Shown here: one piece after another, positions 10,370 to 56,165 of the stretch
Numbering within the stretch: position 1 is the stretch's first letter
Layout of the letters: each line of letters opens with the position of its first letter
From: Erpobdella octoculata
Lineage: Eukaryota > Annelida > Clitellata > Hirudinida > Erpobdellidae
Direction of reading: 5' to 3'
NCBI GenBank assembly: GCA_963978895.1
Contig: OZ022244.1
Span: 31,047,842 to 31,111,841, forward strand
DNA: 64,000 nt
Translations under genes and position numbers: made by a program
The notes under the pieces: model-generated
What the model was told of the DNA's origin: nothing
Database searches by the model: none
Seen by the model: only the letters and a program-made list of their open reading frames with translations

Positions 10370-10375
10370 AATAAA
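10370..10375 (+). terminator. Candidate polyadenylation signal AATAAA
   Basis: AATAAA 57 nt after the stop of the 7425-10313 locus. Plausible by position only; AT-rich DNA gives such hexamers by chance. Confidence 0.3.
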
Positions 10376-10835
10376 GTAGTTTATTTGTATCCGTATATAA
10401 TGTTGCGAGACAAATTTTAACTTATGTATATTTTGTATTAGGTAGTTTTCATCTATAGATTGAGTTATTTTTATTTAAATGGATTTTAAGAGCTGATATA
10501 TTGTATATTTTATGGAAAAACGGCTCCATAAATCAGATCGTTTTTTTTTTTTTTTTTTTTTTTTTGATAATTTTTAATGTTTGTATATCATGCAATAAGT
10601 AACAATAAAGCATTCAGCTTAAACTTTAGTTATTTTCATCTAATTGGATTAAAAGAGCTGGCGTATTCAATTAATTTACCGATTTTAAGGCCGATTTTGA
10701 AAATCGTCTGTAATTTTTTTAAACGATGAGTTGGAAGGGTGGATTTTTAACTAATTGTTGCTAACACATATACCTACAAAACAAAATATCAAACTGCTTT
10801 GCTTCCAATTATGCCAGCTTTTTTTTAATTCTGGA
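10376..10835. other. Non-coding flank with T25 tract
   Basis: Contains a run of 25 T at 10541-10565. Two similar stretches ('agttattttcatctaattgg' near 10627 and a relative near 10447) lie either side of it. No frame. The oligo(T) may be the reversed tail of a retroposed sequence. Confidence 0.4.
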
Positions 10836-11931
10836 CTATAGCGTCCTGAACCGATTTCGATGAAAAATGGCCGGTTTTTTAACGTAAATGATATTTAAAA
10901 CATAAATATGGAAAATAAAGACTAATTACAACATAAATAACTGAAAAAAAAATTATAGCACTTTAGAACATTTATAAATTACTCCCGAAGTTAAAGTAGT
11001 TCCAGATGAAGATCTATTTGTCAATAGCGATAGAAGTGAACAGTAGGAATAAAGGTAATAAAAATTAAGCACATTTAAAATAAAAATAGACAATTTAGGA
11101 AAAAAAATATAAAAAATTTTGGAAGTAAAAAATTGAAAAATATTAGTTTGCTTTAGAAGTACGAGTTGCGTAACCCGCTCCATGTCTAAAACCGTTTCTT
11201 TAAATGCGGCGCTTTATGTCAAATTCCCTTAAGAAAATTAAAAAAACATTGAAAACAATAAATTAGCAACAGAACACCAAGAAAAATTAAAATAATATCA
11301 AAGTAAAAGTACTTGGCGACTTGGCTGTCTTTGGTACGGTTTCTATCATATTTCTTGGAGCAGAAATTTTGAATTTTAGAGGTCATGTGGCTAGCAGAAT
11401 CGTTTGGAGAGCGAAAGAGCGAGCGAGAAAGCGACCAGGAAGAGAAGAGTAATCGGGAGCGGGAATGCATCCGGGAACGGGAAGGCGATCGGGAGCGGGA
11501 AAACGATCGGGAGCGGGAAAACGATCGGGAGCGAGAAAACTAGCAAGGAAGGAAACGGGAGCGAGAGAAAAATGATGGGAAAACCCCGGGCAACGCTGGA
11601 TCCCTCGCTAGTCATAGATAAATTTCCACTCAGCGCTCTGATTTTTTAAAATTTAAATAATTAAAAATTTATTTGTTACTTTTTAAAATGTATTTATTAT
11701 TTTATTATGTTATTTTATTTGAATAAATAAAATCTTCCTTGCTTTTCATTCCTTGAATTGTATTATTCCGCGTGTCAACATTGCCTTTGGATATTTTTGC
11801 TTAAAGTCCGTTTTTAGTAAGTTTTTCTGTAAATTACTTGTTTTTAATATGTTTTGATAATGTTCTATGGTTATTCTATTAAACAGTTTTTTAAATCGTT
11901 TTTTTCATCGAAATCGGTTCAGGACGCTATA
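10836..11931. repeat. 31-bp perfect inverted repeat around a 1.0-kb interior
   Basis: 10836-10867 (starting ctatagcgtcctgaacc) and 11901-11931 (ending ggttcaggacgctata) are reverse complements over 31 bases, with about 1.03 kb between them. The interior holds AT-rich DNA and a purine-rich repeat copy at 11340-11640. The arms contain 'aaccgattt', a word also found at the 3' ends of other dispersed repeats here, so they may be two inverted copies of one repeat end rather than transposon TIRs. Confidence 0.6.
11340..11640 (-). repeat. Dispersed repeat family R, purine-rich 18-mer core
   Basis: Core of near-perfect 18-bp units such as CGATCGGGAGCGGGAAAA, about five copies at 11450-11545, followed by CCCCGGGCAACGC and 'ctagtcatagata'. 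The same CCCGGGCAACGC end and a GGGAGCGGGAA-type core occur at 38054-38340, 47640-48045 and 49934-50150, with core-only pieces at 15820 and 34375. Non-coding; apparent frames here are low-complexity by-products. Confidence 0.7.
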
Positions 11932-14573
11932 CTGCAGGATTACCAGGGATTTTGTTTTTATTTAGAAGAAAATGAGTTTTATGGGTGGTTTAGTCTAGTT
12001 AAGTTTAATTTAGCTAACTTACCAATTTCACTGCACAAAAATATTGGTCTTAATTTTAATATTACTCTTGACATTATTTTTACATATAATAGCAGCTAGT
12101 TTTTTTAGTGGAAATTGAAATTTTCATACTGTGGAAAACATTATTGACATTCGGAAGTAGAAGCAGAGTTATTGGCTTTTCTGCATACTGGTTTATGTAA
12201 GAATGTAAACTGAATTTTGTCTTTTTGTGTCTATTACAGAGTAACACATGTTCGAGTTTATTTTTATTGTAGGTTCAGGGGTAGAGTTAGGGATAGGGGT
12301 AGAGTTTAATTTTAATAAGGTATTGCAATCTTAGAGATTGCAGTCACGGCGAACAGCCAGGGCAATAGCAGCGATCTCATAAAGTGACTAGCGGGGTTAC
12401 ATCGTTGTTTCCCTCGCCTTTTGTTCTTTATCTATATTTTGAAGTGATATTTAATCAGTTATTTTTTTGTATAAAATGAAATAATTAGATGACTAAATTT
12501 AAAAATACTACTCTTTATTATGCTATATTATGCAGTGTACAGCATTTTACTTCAAAAAAGGACAGTAAATTTAAACAACTCTACTAGTCTGCAAAATCTG
12601 TATTAAAATATGAAAACACCTATAAACCTAACACTAAATAGAAAATCAAATTCATAATCAACCCGTGTTGGACCCCTCTGTTCAGTAACCTTGTATTCGC
12701 CCCTGAGTAGCAAAGAAAATTTTTCTGGTGAAGTTCAAATTACTTGGTATTTTGAGTTTTTTTATGCTTGAATAAGCAACTCAAAATTACCATAACGTTT
12801 GCAAGTTGCTCAACTTGGTTAAGGAATTAGACTTTTAAATAATCAAGAAATTAAACGCATAAACCTTTGCACTATTATTTTGTAGACAGTTTTAAATATT
12901 TATTGAGTTAACCTGGTTTGTACTCTTGTAGATTTACAATTTATATAGGCCTTATAAGAACCAAAAACAAATGAGACAATAAAACAAATTAAAATTTTGA
13001 ATGATGACACTCTTAATTTTGTTGAAAAAACCTTTTTTTATAAGCACAAGCAATTTTATTTTGCATTTAATTTAAATTTTTTTCCAAAATGTTAAAGAAT
13101 CACTTATTTTTTTAAGTAAAATGTACTTATATACAAAATAATGACAATTTTCGTGTTTTGCAAAGTCGTTGTTGTTGAATCAGTGTTTCGATGTTCGATG
13201 TTCAAACTTGAGAAATTTTTTGCTTGCCATTGTTTTTTTATAACTATAAAATAAACAAATCATATAGTAACTAAATATTTATGTCAATTCATAGTTTTTT
13301 TAGAGAACTATTAATATATTATATTAGTATTGCACTAAAAAGTAAGCTATAAAAACGAGGTTTTTTCACAAATTCTTTTTTTCTGGATGTGCCAGCTTTT
13401 CATTTATTGGAATTTTTTATCGTAATTTTTTTAAATTTATACATGTAAACATTTAAAAAATTGTGTTTGATTTGTTTATGTTTCAAAACATTAAAAATTA
13501 TTATTTTATATTGAAAAAACATTTTTTTCAAAAAGTTTTTAAACTTTAATAAAATGCGTTGTCATGAAAAGCAAGCTTATACTTTAAATTTCAGCTTAAT
13601 TGAATGACGGAAAATTATTTAAATTTCACTTTCAAGATCAGTAAACATTTAGACATGCAAGCAATCAAACATACATGAATAGTGATAAAGTTAATATAAG
13701 GAATTTAAAAAGCAACACAATTATCCAAAAGTGGTAATTATATTGTGTACAACGTTTGTATTACCCAACGAATAACGTTATGCGGTGTGACTCTTTTGAC
13801 CATTTAACTTTGCATTTTTTTGTAATTGTGTAATTTTCACAAATTGCCTGTTTTTTAAAATAAATAATTTATCAAAGCAAAAATCAACAAGCAGCCAAAA
13901 AACATTCGTTCAAACCCAATTGAGGAAACAGAACTATCAAGCGGCACCCTGTGCATTTTTATTTAATTATAATTAATTGTCCTAATATGTCAGTTAAACA
14001 CTTTTATTTACAAATTACTTTGTTGCTGAAACTTTTTTAAAAGTATAAGTAACTTTTATTGATTCAATTAACAAAACAAACAAATTGAAACAAACTTGGC
14101 TCAGCCCAATTATAGCCCAAATATAAATTAGCCCATGAACCAAGTGTGGGACCGTATAGACGTTTTGCTTTTTCAAAAGCCCATTCAGCTTATATAGGAC
14201 CGAAATAAAACCCTTACAGCTTATCCATACTACAGGAACCCCACATAGGACCTATATACAACTCATATAGATTATCCCTAGTCCAGGAACCCAACATAGG
14301 ATCCATATAGAATGTTCACAGGTTAGAAAAAAGGAATATTTTTTTAAACTCTAAAAACTACCAATGTGAAAGTTTTACAATTTACTATCAAGATTAATTT
14401 TTCAAAATAAGTATTTTAATAAAAAACTTAAATGGTAAATTACCTTTAATAGCGTATGCTTAAACAACATTTAATACCTCGCTATATCATACAAAGAAAA
14501 AATGATATATCATTTTTTTCTGTGTATGACGAATGGTTGCTAATTCTGCTTTTGATGTGGTTCTGTTTGTTCG
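11641..14573. other. AT-rich intergenic region between the two genes
   Basis: Almost 3 kb with no convincing frame in either strand. 12300-12420 is a slightly GC-richer stretch ('gcagtcacggcgaacagccag') that may be an old SINE. 13000-14090 is about 75-80 percent A+T. A minor tandem repeat lies at 14100-14320. Confidence 0.5.
14100..14320. repeat. Short degenerate tandem repeat, unit ~50 bp
   Basis: 'caggaaccc(c/a)acatagga' occurs at 14233 and 14284, each followed by 'catatag'-type words and 'cttatcc/attatcc'. A weaker third unit precedes them. Non-coding. Confidence 0.5.
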
Positions 14574-14579
14574 TTTATT
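14574..14579 (-). terminator. Candidate polyadenylation signal of the EGF gene
   Basis: AATAAA on the minus strand about 200 nt after the TAA stop at 14778. Position fits a 3' UTR, but the hexamer is common in AT-rich DNA. Confidence 0.35.
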
Positions 14580-14777
14580 TTTGGTGCTGTCGTTTCGTGC
14601 TCTAATAAATTTTTCTTTTTTAGAGACCACATTCTATAAATATAATAAATAAATATAATAATAATTATAATAATAATTTGTGTGCATAGATATATACAAC
14701 CGAATAACATAGGTGCTTACGCCTATCAAAATTTAAAAAACGGTTTTGAATTTTTTTATATTTGCGCTTCACTTGTT

Positions 14778-49672
<34,895 letters not shown>

Positions 49673-49849
49673 CTTAAATAAATATTCATAAACATCAATT
49701 TATTCATGCATTAAATAAACTATTTGCTTTAATATTTTTAATGAAAATACTAAATTATCAGAACACAACAATTTTATTAGAGTAAAACTTGGTTGTTCTT
49801 AGACGCCCATAGATATACATACACAAACACAAACACACAGAGACACACA

Positions 49850-49858
49850 CACACACAC

Positions 49859-49933
<75 letters not shown>
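49850..49933. repeat. (CA)n/(TA)n microsatellite
   Basis: Short CA run then about 35 TA units, leading into a family R copy. Confidence 0.9.
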
Positions 49934-49935
<2 letters not shown>

Positions 49936-50150
49936 AGCGGGGTACTCGGCGTTGCCCGGGTTTTTTTAAGAGAATTAAGAGAATGAGTTTGGTATTTCCC
50001 GCTTGCTCACCCGCTCCGCTCCGTTCATTTTGTGACGGATTTCAAATTTTTTTTCTCTATATTTGATTCCCCTTGACTCTCAAGGTTGTGTGAATATTTC
50101 ATTACGATCGGATGAATGGTGTAGCAATGCATAAAGGACATACATACATA
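49934..50150 (+). repeat. Dispersed repeat family R, short copy
   Basis: 'acaagcggggtactcgg', CGTTGCCCGGG, a short core, 'cattttgtgacggattt', 'ctctcaaggttgtgtga', 'cgatcggatgaatggtg', 'gcaatgcataaaggac' then CATA tail. This copy shows the complete layout with minimal core. Confidence 0.75.
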
Positions 50151-50628
50151 CATATATACATACAAACATTCATTTATATATATATAAATAAGGAACAAAA
50201 ATATATATATATTAATAATTTTTTTTTAATTTTTTTAAAAAGCTCTTTCCAATTCACTTATAAATTTACTCAAACGAAATGAATTCGCTTGTTTATAAAT
50301 TTTGAAACTAAAATAATTTAATCGAAATAAAAATCAAATCTTATGAAAAATGAATGAATATTATTATTCTAAATGGTGAAAATAAGTGATGAGAGTTTTA
50401 GAGTTTTAGTTAGTTTAGAAGTTTGTTAAAAATCGATTGAAAATTCATGCGATTGCTGCGCCATATTACAGCCTCACAAAATCAGTGAGTGAGTGACGAG
50501 GGCTTTTATAATATAGATAATAAAATCGTAAGTTCAATGTAGGTTATGTTTTAGCCTGATTTATTAATTTCATTATTAGACATAAAATTATTTAGACAAT
50601 GTTTTATTTTTCAATTTTTCAACATAGT

Positions 50629-50884
50629 TGTAAACTTAGAGGAATATGCTTTCTAGCGATACGTAACGTTAAAGTCGAAGTTATTTATAACACAATATTT
50701 CTCGAATTTATTTTAACTTTTTTATTCTTCCTTGAATATATTCTTTTACTTGACGCAAAAAATTGAATTATCTCACTTTGTAGAAATTCGCACGGTTCTA
50801 ACAAATCTTTTGTTAATTCCAATTTCTCTGCCAGATCACCTTACTTTTCTATTGAAGACCACAAAAAGGAAAAAAACCAATAAC

Positions 50885-50965
<81 letters not shown>

Positions 50966-51268
50966 CGTATACATATACATATACCCATCCATGTATATAT
51001 ACACTCAAACACACATACATATACATATATATTAATGATACAAAAAATTATACGCACACACAATGTCACAGGAGCACATATATATATACATATATACATA
51101 CACATACACATACATATATACATACATATACATACACACATATACACACAGATACATACATACATAACTATTGTTTCAACATATCCAATCCTTATAAAAT
51201 GCACACATAATAAAATAAAATAAACAAATATTATGAAAATACGTAAGATGAATCATCTTCATCTTACA
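50629..51268 (-). repeat. LTR A (3' end of array)
   Basis: TGTAAACTTAGAGG...CTTCATCTTACA on the plus strand. Middle third is TA/CATA microsatellite, which explains length differences between LTRs. Confidence 0.92.
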
Positions 51269-51282
51269 TATCCCCCCTCTTC
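51269..51282 (-). promoter_or_regulatory. Polypurine tract of interior 1
   Basis: Minus-strand GAGGGGGGATA directly before LTR A. The same tract precedes LTR B at 53928-53940. Confidence 0.75.
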
Positions 51283-51722
51283 GAAAAAAGGAACGCGTCA
51301 GCGTTTCTGATTACATCATCATTCTCTTTACGACTAAGAAAGTCAGCACCGATGGTTTCCTTGCCTTTGATGTGGTTTACTTTAAACCTATTCTCAAGTT
51401 CTGTCTCTATGCGTGTTGTGTCAACAGGGCGGGCGTCTCCGAAGATTACCGAATTCAACTTTCCATCTTTCCGCACCCCTCCATGTTGGCCTCTAGGCAG
51501 AAGATTGAGCCTTGGTCTTTCTTTTGGCGGATTCAAAGCTTGAACTTTTGCCTCAAATTTATTTCCCAACTTTGAAGTGGCACACGTGTATCTTATCTTG
51601 CTCTGATACAGATCCGAGTTAGCCGACGTTCTTCTATAATTTGCCCGCTCATTCCTCTGTGTGCTGTCGTAGTTAAGAGCGGAATTCTGTGGTTTCTGAC
51701 CAAAGCGTTTTCCTGCAGCCAT
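51269..51722 (-). pseudogene. RNase-H end fused after protease (interior 1)
   Basis: 151 codons and a stop inside LTR A. A Lys/Arg/Asn-rich spacer is followed by HIKGKETIGADFLSRKE, the very end of a retroelement RNase H (usual form HxxGKxNxxADALSR). No RT, no catalytic RNase-H residues and no integrase precede it. Confidence 0.75.
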
Positions 51723-52738
51723 TGCATCAAACCTCTTACTCCTTCAACATTTTCCAGCACGAGATCGCAGAGTAGGTTTTTTATGCACACCACCTCTCTG
51801 GTTCCGCTGAACCAGTCTGTTTTGATATTTACCACTGCTGTTGGAGCTACCCGAACTGTGCCGTCGATCAAAACACAGGGTCTTGTTCTTCCGGTCATCT
51901 GACGCGGGTGCACTAATGATTCCTTTACCATTATGGCAGTACAGCCAGTGTCCCTCAAAACTTTTACCGGTTTTCTGTTCACAAACCCTCTGGTTAAATT
52001 AAACTTTTCTCCTGAGTGAAAACAACCATCCGCTATTACCGGTGAAAAGCAGCCACATTTTAATTGGACCTCATTCATTTTACCTTCCATCACCATGACC
52101 GCGCATGCATTCACTACTCCAGAATCTTTGCATGGTGGTGTCAAGTTGGCCTCTCTACGCGCTTGGCACATGACTGGAGTTGCTTGAGTGCCTTGACTGT
52201 AGTCCCTCGCCAAATGTCCAGCTTGACGACAATCCTTTGCCATATGGCCCAGCTTATTGCAATTGTAACAGCGTGGTCCAACCATTCCCGAGTCAATGTT
52301 TGGTTGACTACGATTTCCGCTAATCCTGCTTATGTTTTCGACTTTTGCCAAGCTTTTGACTGGGTGAGCTTGATTGTACTTGTTGACCCAGCGACTTAAC
52401 TCATTGACGTCACCGCTTTCTTTCTCCAACAAATATTCAGCCATTTCCGACGGACACTTTCCAAAAAACTGCTCTTTTAAAAACAAAAACAATAAGTTTT
52501 TTTTACCCGCGAGATCCACCCAGCGCCTGAGGTAACTATCTAGTCGCACCAGATACTGTTCCCAAGTCTCTTCTGGTTCAAGCTTTGACTCTCGAAACTT
52601 TATGCGGTAGTTTTCTGCCGACTTCCCAAAACGGCGAAGGAGTGCCTCTTTTACCGACCCGTAATCCTGCATCTGACTATCGCTGAGATGGCCAAACACT
52701 TCCAATGTTTTCGCACTTAGCAGAGAACCCAGAAGCAT
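51720..52738 (-). pseudogene. SCAN-like Gag, zinc knuckle and protease (interior 1)
   Basis: Capsid region alike to interior 2 (ALLRRFGKSAENYR, LEPEETWEQYLVRL, LKEQFFGKCPSEMAEYL), CCHC knuckle CYNCNKLGHMAKDC, and protease motif VLRDTGCTAIMV with intact DTG. A frameshift near 51725 separates it from the RNase-H end. N-terminus shifted near 52740. Confidence 0.85.
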
Positions 52739-52739
52739 T

Positions 52740-53261
52740 CCCTAACCCTTTTTTGGGTGATCATTTGCCGTGGGCAATGCCTCAAAACGGAGAAGAAAAG
52801 CGTCCACGTCGTCACTTTCCGAGAACTTTGGATATGGAATCTTTGTTCCATCCATTGACCCCTTGCTCTCTTTTGGTTTTTGAGATTCAATTTCCATCTT
52901 TTTAAATTCTAACTCGTGTTGCCTCTGTCTCTCCCGCTCTTCCTTTTCTTGCTGAGCTTTTTTTTCTTCCTGTTCACGTTGTGCTATTTTATCTTCACGT
53001 TCTTGTTGTGCTATTTTATCTTCACGTTCTTGTTGTGCTATTTTATCTTCCCGCTCCTGCTGAGCCTTTTTTTCTCCCTGCTGTGCCTTTTTTTTCTCCC
53101 TGCTGAGCCTTTTTTTCTCCCTGCTGAGCCTTTTTTTCTTCCCGCTCCTCTATTCTCTTAACCCTTTCTTCATCTTTTAATTCTTTGACAAGATTTTTCA
53201 ATTCCTCTCCGGAATAGCCCAGAGCCTGTTCCATCGCAATGAATTTTTCTGTGTCAGACAT
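52740..53261 (-). pseudogene. Gag N-terminal region (interior 1)
   Basis: Starts MSDTEKFIAMEQALGYSG, then a charged coiled coil with KKAQQGE repeats. Several small shifts in the EREEKIAQQ-type array (plus strand 52940-53140) break the frame before the SCAN-like part. Confidence 0.7.
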
Positions 53262-53291
53262 TTTTCACAAAAGAAAAAAAAATTCGGTCAC

Positions 53292-53927
53292 TGTAAACGT
53301 TGAGGAATAAGCTTTCTAGCGATTCGTAACGTTAAAGTCGAAGTTATTTATAACACAATATTTCTCGAATTTATTTTAACTTTATTATTCTTCCTTGAAT
53401 ATAATATTTTCCTTGACTCTAAACTGAATTATCTCACTTTGTAGAAGTTAGCCCGGTTCTGACAAATCTTTTGATAATTCCAATTTCCCTCCCAGAACAC
53501 TTCATTTTCTTATTGAAGACCACAAAAAGTAAAGGACCAATACCAATTATATATATATATACATATATATATATACATATATATATACATATATATATAT
53601 ACATATATATATATATACATATATATATACATATATATATATACATATACATACATCCATCCATGTATATATACACTCAAACACACATATACATATATAT
53701 ACATTAATGATACAAAAATTATACGCACACACAATGTCACAGGAGCACAAATATACATATATACATACATATACATATATATATACATATATATACACAC
53801 ATATACACACAGATACATTCATACATAAATGACTATTGTTTCAACACAACCAAAATATGCACACATAATAAAATAAAATAAACAACTATTATGAAAAATA
53901 AGTAAGATGAATCATCTTCATCTTACA
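53292..53927 (-). repeat. LTR B (shared by interiors 1 and 2)
   Basis: TGTAAACGTTGAGG...CATCTTACA, 636 bp. Serves as 5' LTR of interior 1 and 3' LTR of interior 2. Confidence 0.92.
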
Positions 53928-53956
53928 TATCCCCCCTCTTCGAAAAAAGGAACGCG

Positions 53957-55459
53957 TTAGCGTTTCTTGATTACATCGTCACACTCTTTACGACTAAGAA
54001 AGTCAGCACCGATGTTTTCCTTGTCTTTGAAATAGTTTACTTTCAACTTATTCTCAATCTCTATCTCTCTGCGTGCTATGTCAACAGGACGGGCATCTCC
54101 GAAGATTGCCGAATTCAACTTTCCATCTTTCCCCACCCCTCCATGTTGGCCTCTAGGCAGAAGATTGAGCCTTGGTCTTTCTTTTGGCGGATTCAAAGCC
54201 TGAACTTTTGCCTCAACTTTATTTCCTACCTTTGAAATGGCAGACGTGTTTCTTTCCTTGCTTTGATACAACTCCGAGTTAGCTGACGATTTTCTATAAT
54301 TTACCCGAACATTCCTCTGTGTGCTGTCGTAGTTAAGAGCGGATTTCTGACCAAAGCGTTTTCTTGCAGCCATTGCATCCAAACCTCTTACTCCTTCGAC
54401 ATTTCCCAGCACGAGATCGCAGAGTAGGTTTTTCATGCACACCACCTCTCTGGTTCCGCTGAACCAGTCTGTTTTGATTTTTACCACTGCTGTTGGAGCC
54501 ACCCGAACTGTGCCGTCGATCAAAACACAGGGTCTTGTTCTTCCGGTCATCTGACGCCGGTGCACTAATGATTCCTTTACCATTATGGCAGTACAGCCAG
54601 TGTCCCTCAAAACCTTTACCGGTTTTCTGTTCACAAACCCTCTGGTTAATTTAAACTTTTTTCCTGAGTGAAAACAACCATCCGTTATTACCGGTGACAA
54701 GCAGCCACATTTTAATTGGACCTCATTCATTTTACCTTCCATCACCATGGCCGCGCATGCATTCACTAATCCAGAGTCTTTGCATGGTGGTGTCATGGTG
54801 GCCTCTCTACGCGTTTGGCACATGACTGGAGTTGCTTGAGTGCCTTGACTGTAGTCCCTCGCCAAATGTCCAGCTTGATGACAATCCTTTGCCATATGGC
54901 CCAGCTTATTGCAATTGTAACAGCGTGGTCCAACCATTCCCGAGTCAAAGTCTGGTTGACTACGATTTCCGCTAATCCTGTTTATGTTTTCGACTTTTGT
55001 CAAGCTTTTGACTGGGTGAGCTTGATTGTACTTGTTGACCCAGCGACTTAACTCATTGACGTCACCGCTTTCTTTCTCCAACAAATATTCAGCCATTCCC
55101 GACGGACACTTTCCAAAGAACTGCTCTTTTAAAAATAAAAACAAATAGTTTTTTGTACCCGCGAGATCCACCCAGCGCCTGAGGTAACTATCCAGTCGCA
55201 CCAGATACTGTTCCCAAGTCTCTTCTGGTTCAAGCTTTGACTCTCGAAACTTTATGCGGTAGTCTTCTGCCGACTTCCCAAAACGGCGAAGGAGTGCCTC
55301 TTTTACCGACTCATAATCCAGCATCTGACTATCGCTGAGTTGGCCAAACACTTCCAATGTCTTCGCACTGAGCAGAGAACCCAGAAGCATTCCCCAACCC
55401 TTTTTTGGATGATCATTTGCCGTGGCCAATGCCTCAAAACGGAGCAGAAATGCGTCCAC
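53957..55459 (-). CDS. SCAN-like Gag, knuckle, protease and RNase-H end (interior 2)
   Basis: 500 uninterrupted codons. SCAN-like capsid at about 54-141 (ALLRRFG, ETWEQYLVRLDSYLRRW, LFLKEQFFGKCP). CCHC knuckle 180-193. Protease DTG 286-288 in LRDTGCTAIMV. Basic spacer, then YFKDKENIGADFLSRKE. The absence of RT, integrase and most of RNase H in both interiors, with the same layout, means the deleted form itself was copied, so it relies on enzymes from elsewhere. Vertebrate SCAN domains are known to derive from a Gmr1-like Gag. Integrase precedes RT in Gmr1, which would place an RNase-H end beside the LTR as seen here. Confidence 0.85.
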   Translation of the reverse strand: MDAFLLRFEALATANDHPKKGWGMLLGSLLSAKTLEVFGQLSDSQMLDYESVKEALLRRFGKSAEDYRIKFRESKLEPEETWEQYLVRLDSYLRRWVDLAGTKNYLFLFLKEQFFGKCPSGMAEYLLEKESGDVNELSRWVNKYNQAHPVKSLTKVENINRISGNRSQPDFDSGMVGPRCYNCNKLGHMAKDCHQAGHLARDYSQGTQATPVMCQTRREATMTPPCKDSGLVNACAAMVMEGKMNEVQLKCGCLSPVITDGCFHSGKKFKLTRGFVNRKPVKVLRDTGCTAIMVKESLVHRRQMTGRTRPCVLIDGTVRVAPTAVVKIKTDWFSGTREVVCMKNLLCDLVLGNVEGVRGLDAMAARKRFGQKSALNYDSTQRNVRVNYRKSSANSELYQSKERNTSAISKVGNKVEAKVQALNPPKERPRLNLLPRGQHGGVGKDGKLNSAIFGDARPVDIARREIEIENKLKVNYFKDKENIGADFLSRKECDDVIKKR

Positions 55460-55463
55460 GTCG

Positions 55464-55778
55464 TCACCTTCCGAGAACTTTGGATATGGAATCTTTGTTA
55501 CCTCTACCGTCGCTTTTGGCTCTTTTTTTTGTTAGGGCTTCCAATTCCAGCTTTTTCAATTCTAATTCATGTTCACGTTGTTGGCGCTCATGCTCTCGTT
55601 GAAGTTCTCGTTCTTCCCGTTCGCGTTCCCGCTCTTCCCGTTCTTGCTGAGCCTTAGTCCGTTCCTCCATTCTCCTATCTCGATCTTCATCCTTTAATTC
55701 TTTGACAAAATTCTTCAATTCCTCTCCGGAATAGCCCAGAGCCTGTCCCATCGCAATGAATTTTTCTCTGTCAGACAT
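55464..55778 (-). CDS. Gag N-terminal coiled-coil region (interior 2)
   Basis: 104 codons from MSDREKFIAMGQALGYSG. A long charged helix (EREEREREREERELQ, then HERQQREHELELKKLELEA) probably forms a coiled coil. One-base shift near 55464 separates it from the 500-codon frame. Confidence 0.8.
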   Translation of the reverse strand: MSDREKFIAMGQALGYSGEELKNFVKELKDEDRDRRMEERTKAQQEREEREREREERELQREHERQQREHELELKKLELEALTKKRAKSDGRGNKDSISKVLGR

Positions 55779-55861
55779 TTTTCACAAAAGAAAAAAAAAA
55801 TTCGATCACTTGTGATCAAATAACTTCAGAAAATATATTTACGGATGAAAATGCGTAAATA

Positions 55862-55876
55862 CGTCGAGGTCACCAA
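55862..55876 (-). promoter_or_regulatory. Primer-binding site, tRNA-Trp type
   Basis: Minus-strand TTGGTGACCTCGACGTA next to LTR C. Animal tRNA-Trp 3' ends give TGGTGACCCCGACGTG, so one or two bases differ. The same site adjoins LTR D at 57039-57053. Confidence 0.65.
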
Positions 55877-56133
55877 TGTAAACGTTGAGGAATTAGCTTT
55901 CTAGCGATTCGTAACGTTAAAGTCGAAGTTATTTATAACACAATATTTCTCGAATTTATTTTAACTTTATTATTCTTCCTTGAATATAATCTTTTCCTTG
56001 ACTCTAAACTGAATTATCTCACTTTGTAGAAGTTAGCCCGGTTCTGACAAATCTTTTGATAATTCCAATTTCCCTCCCAGAACACTTCATTTTCTTATTG
56101 AAGACCACAAAAAGGAAAAGGACCAATACCAAT

Positions 56134-56165
<32 letters not shown>

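Noticed and set aside
11391..11649. Opposing low-complexity frames
   Set aside because: Products of the purine-rich 18-bp core of repeat family R on both strands.
52064..52399. Plus-strand His-rich frame in the array
   Set aside because: Antisense of the Gag-protease frame; its counterpart at 54815-55051 is the same effect.
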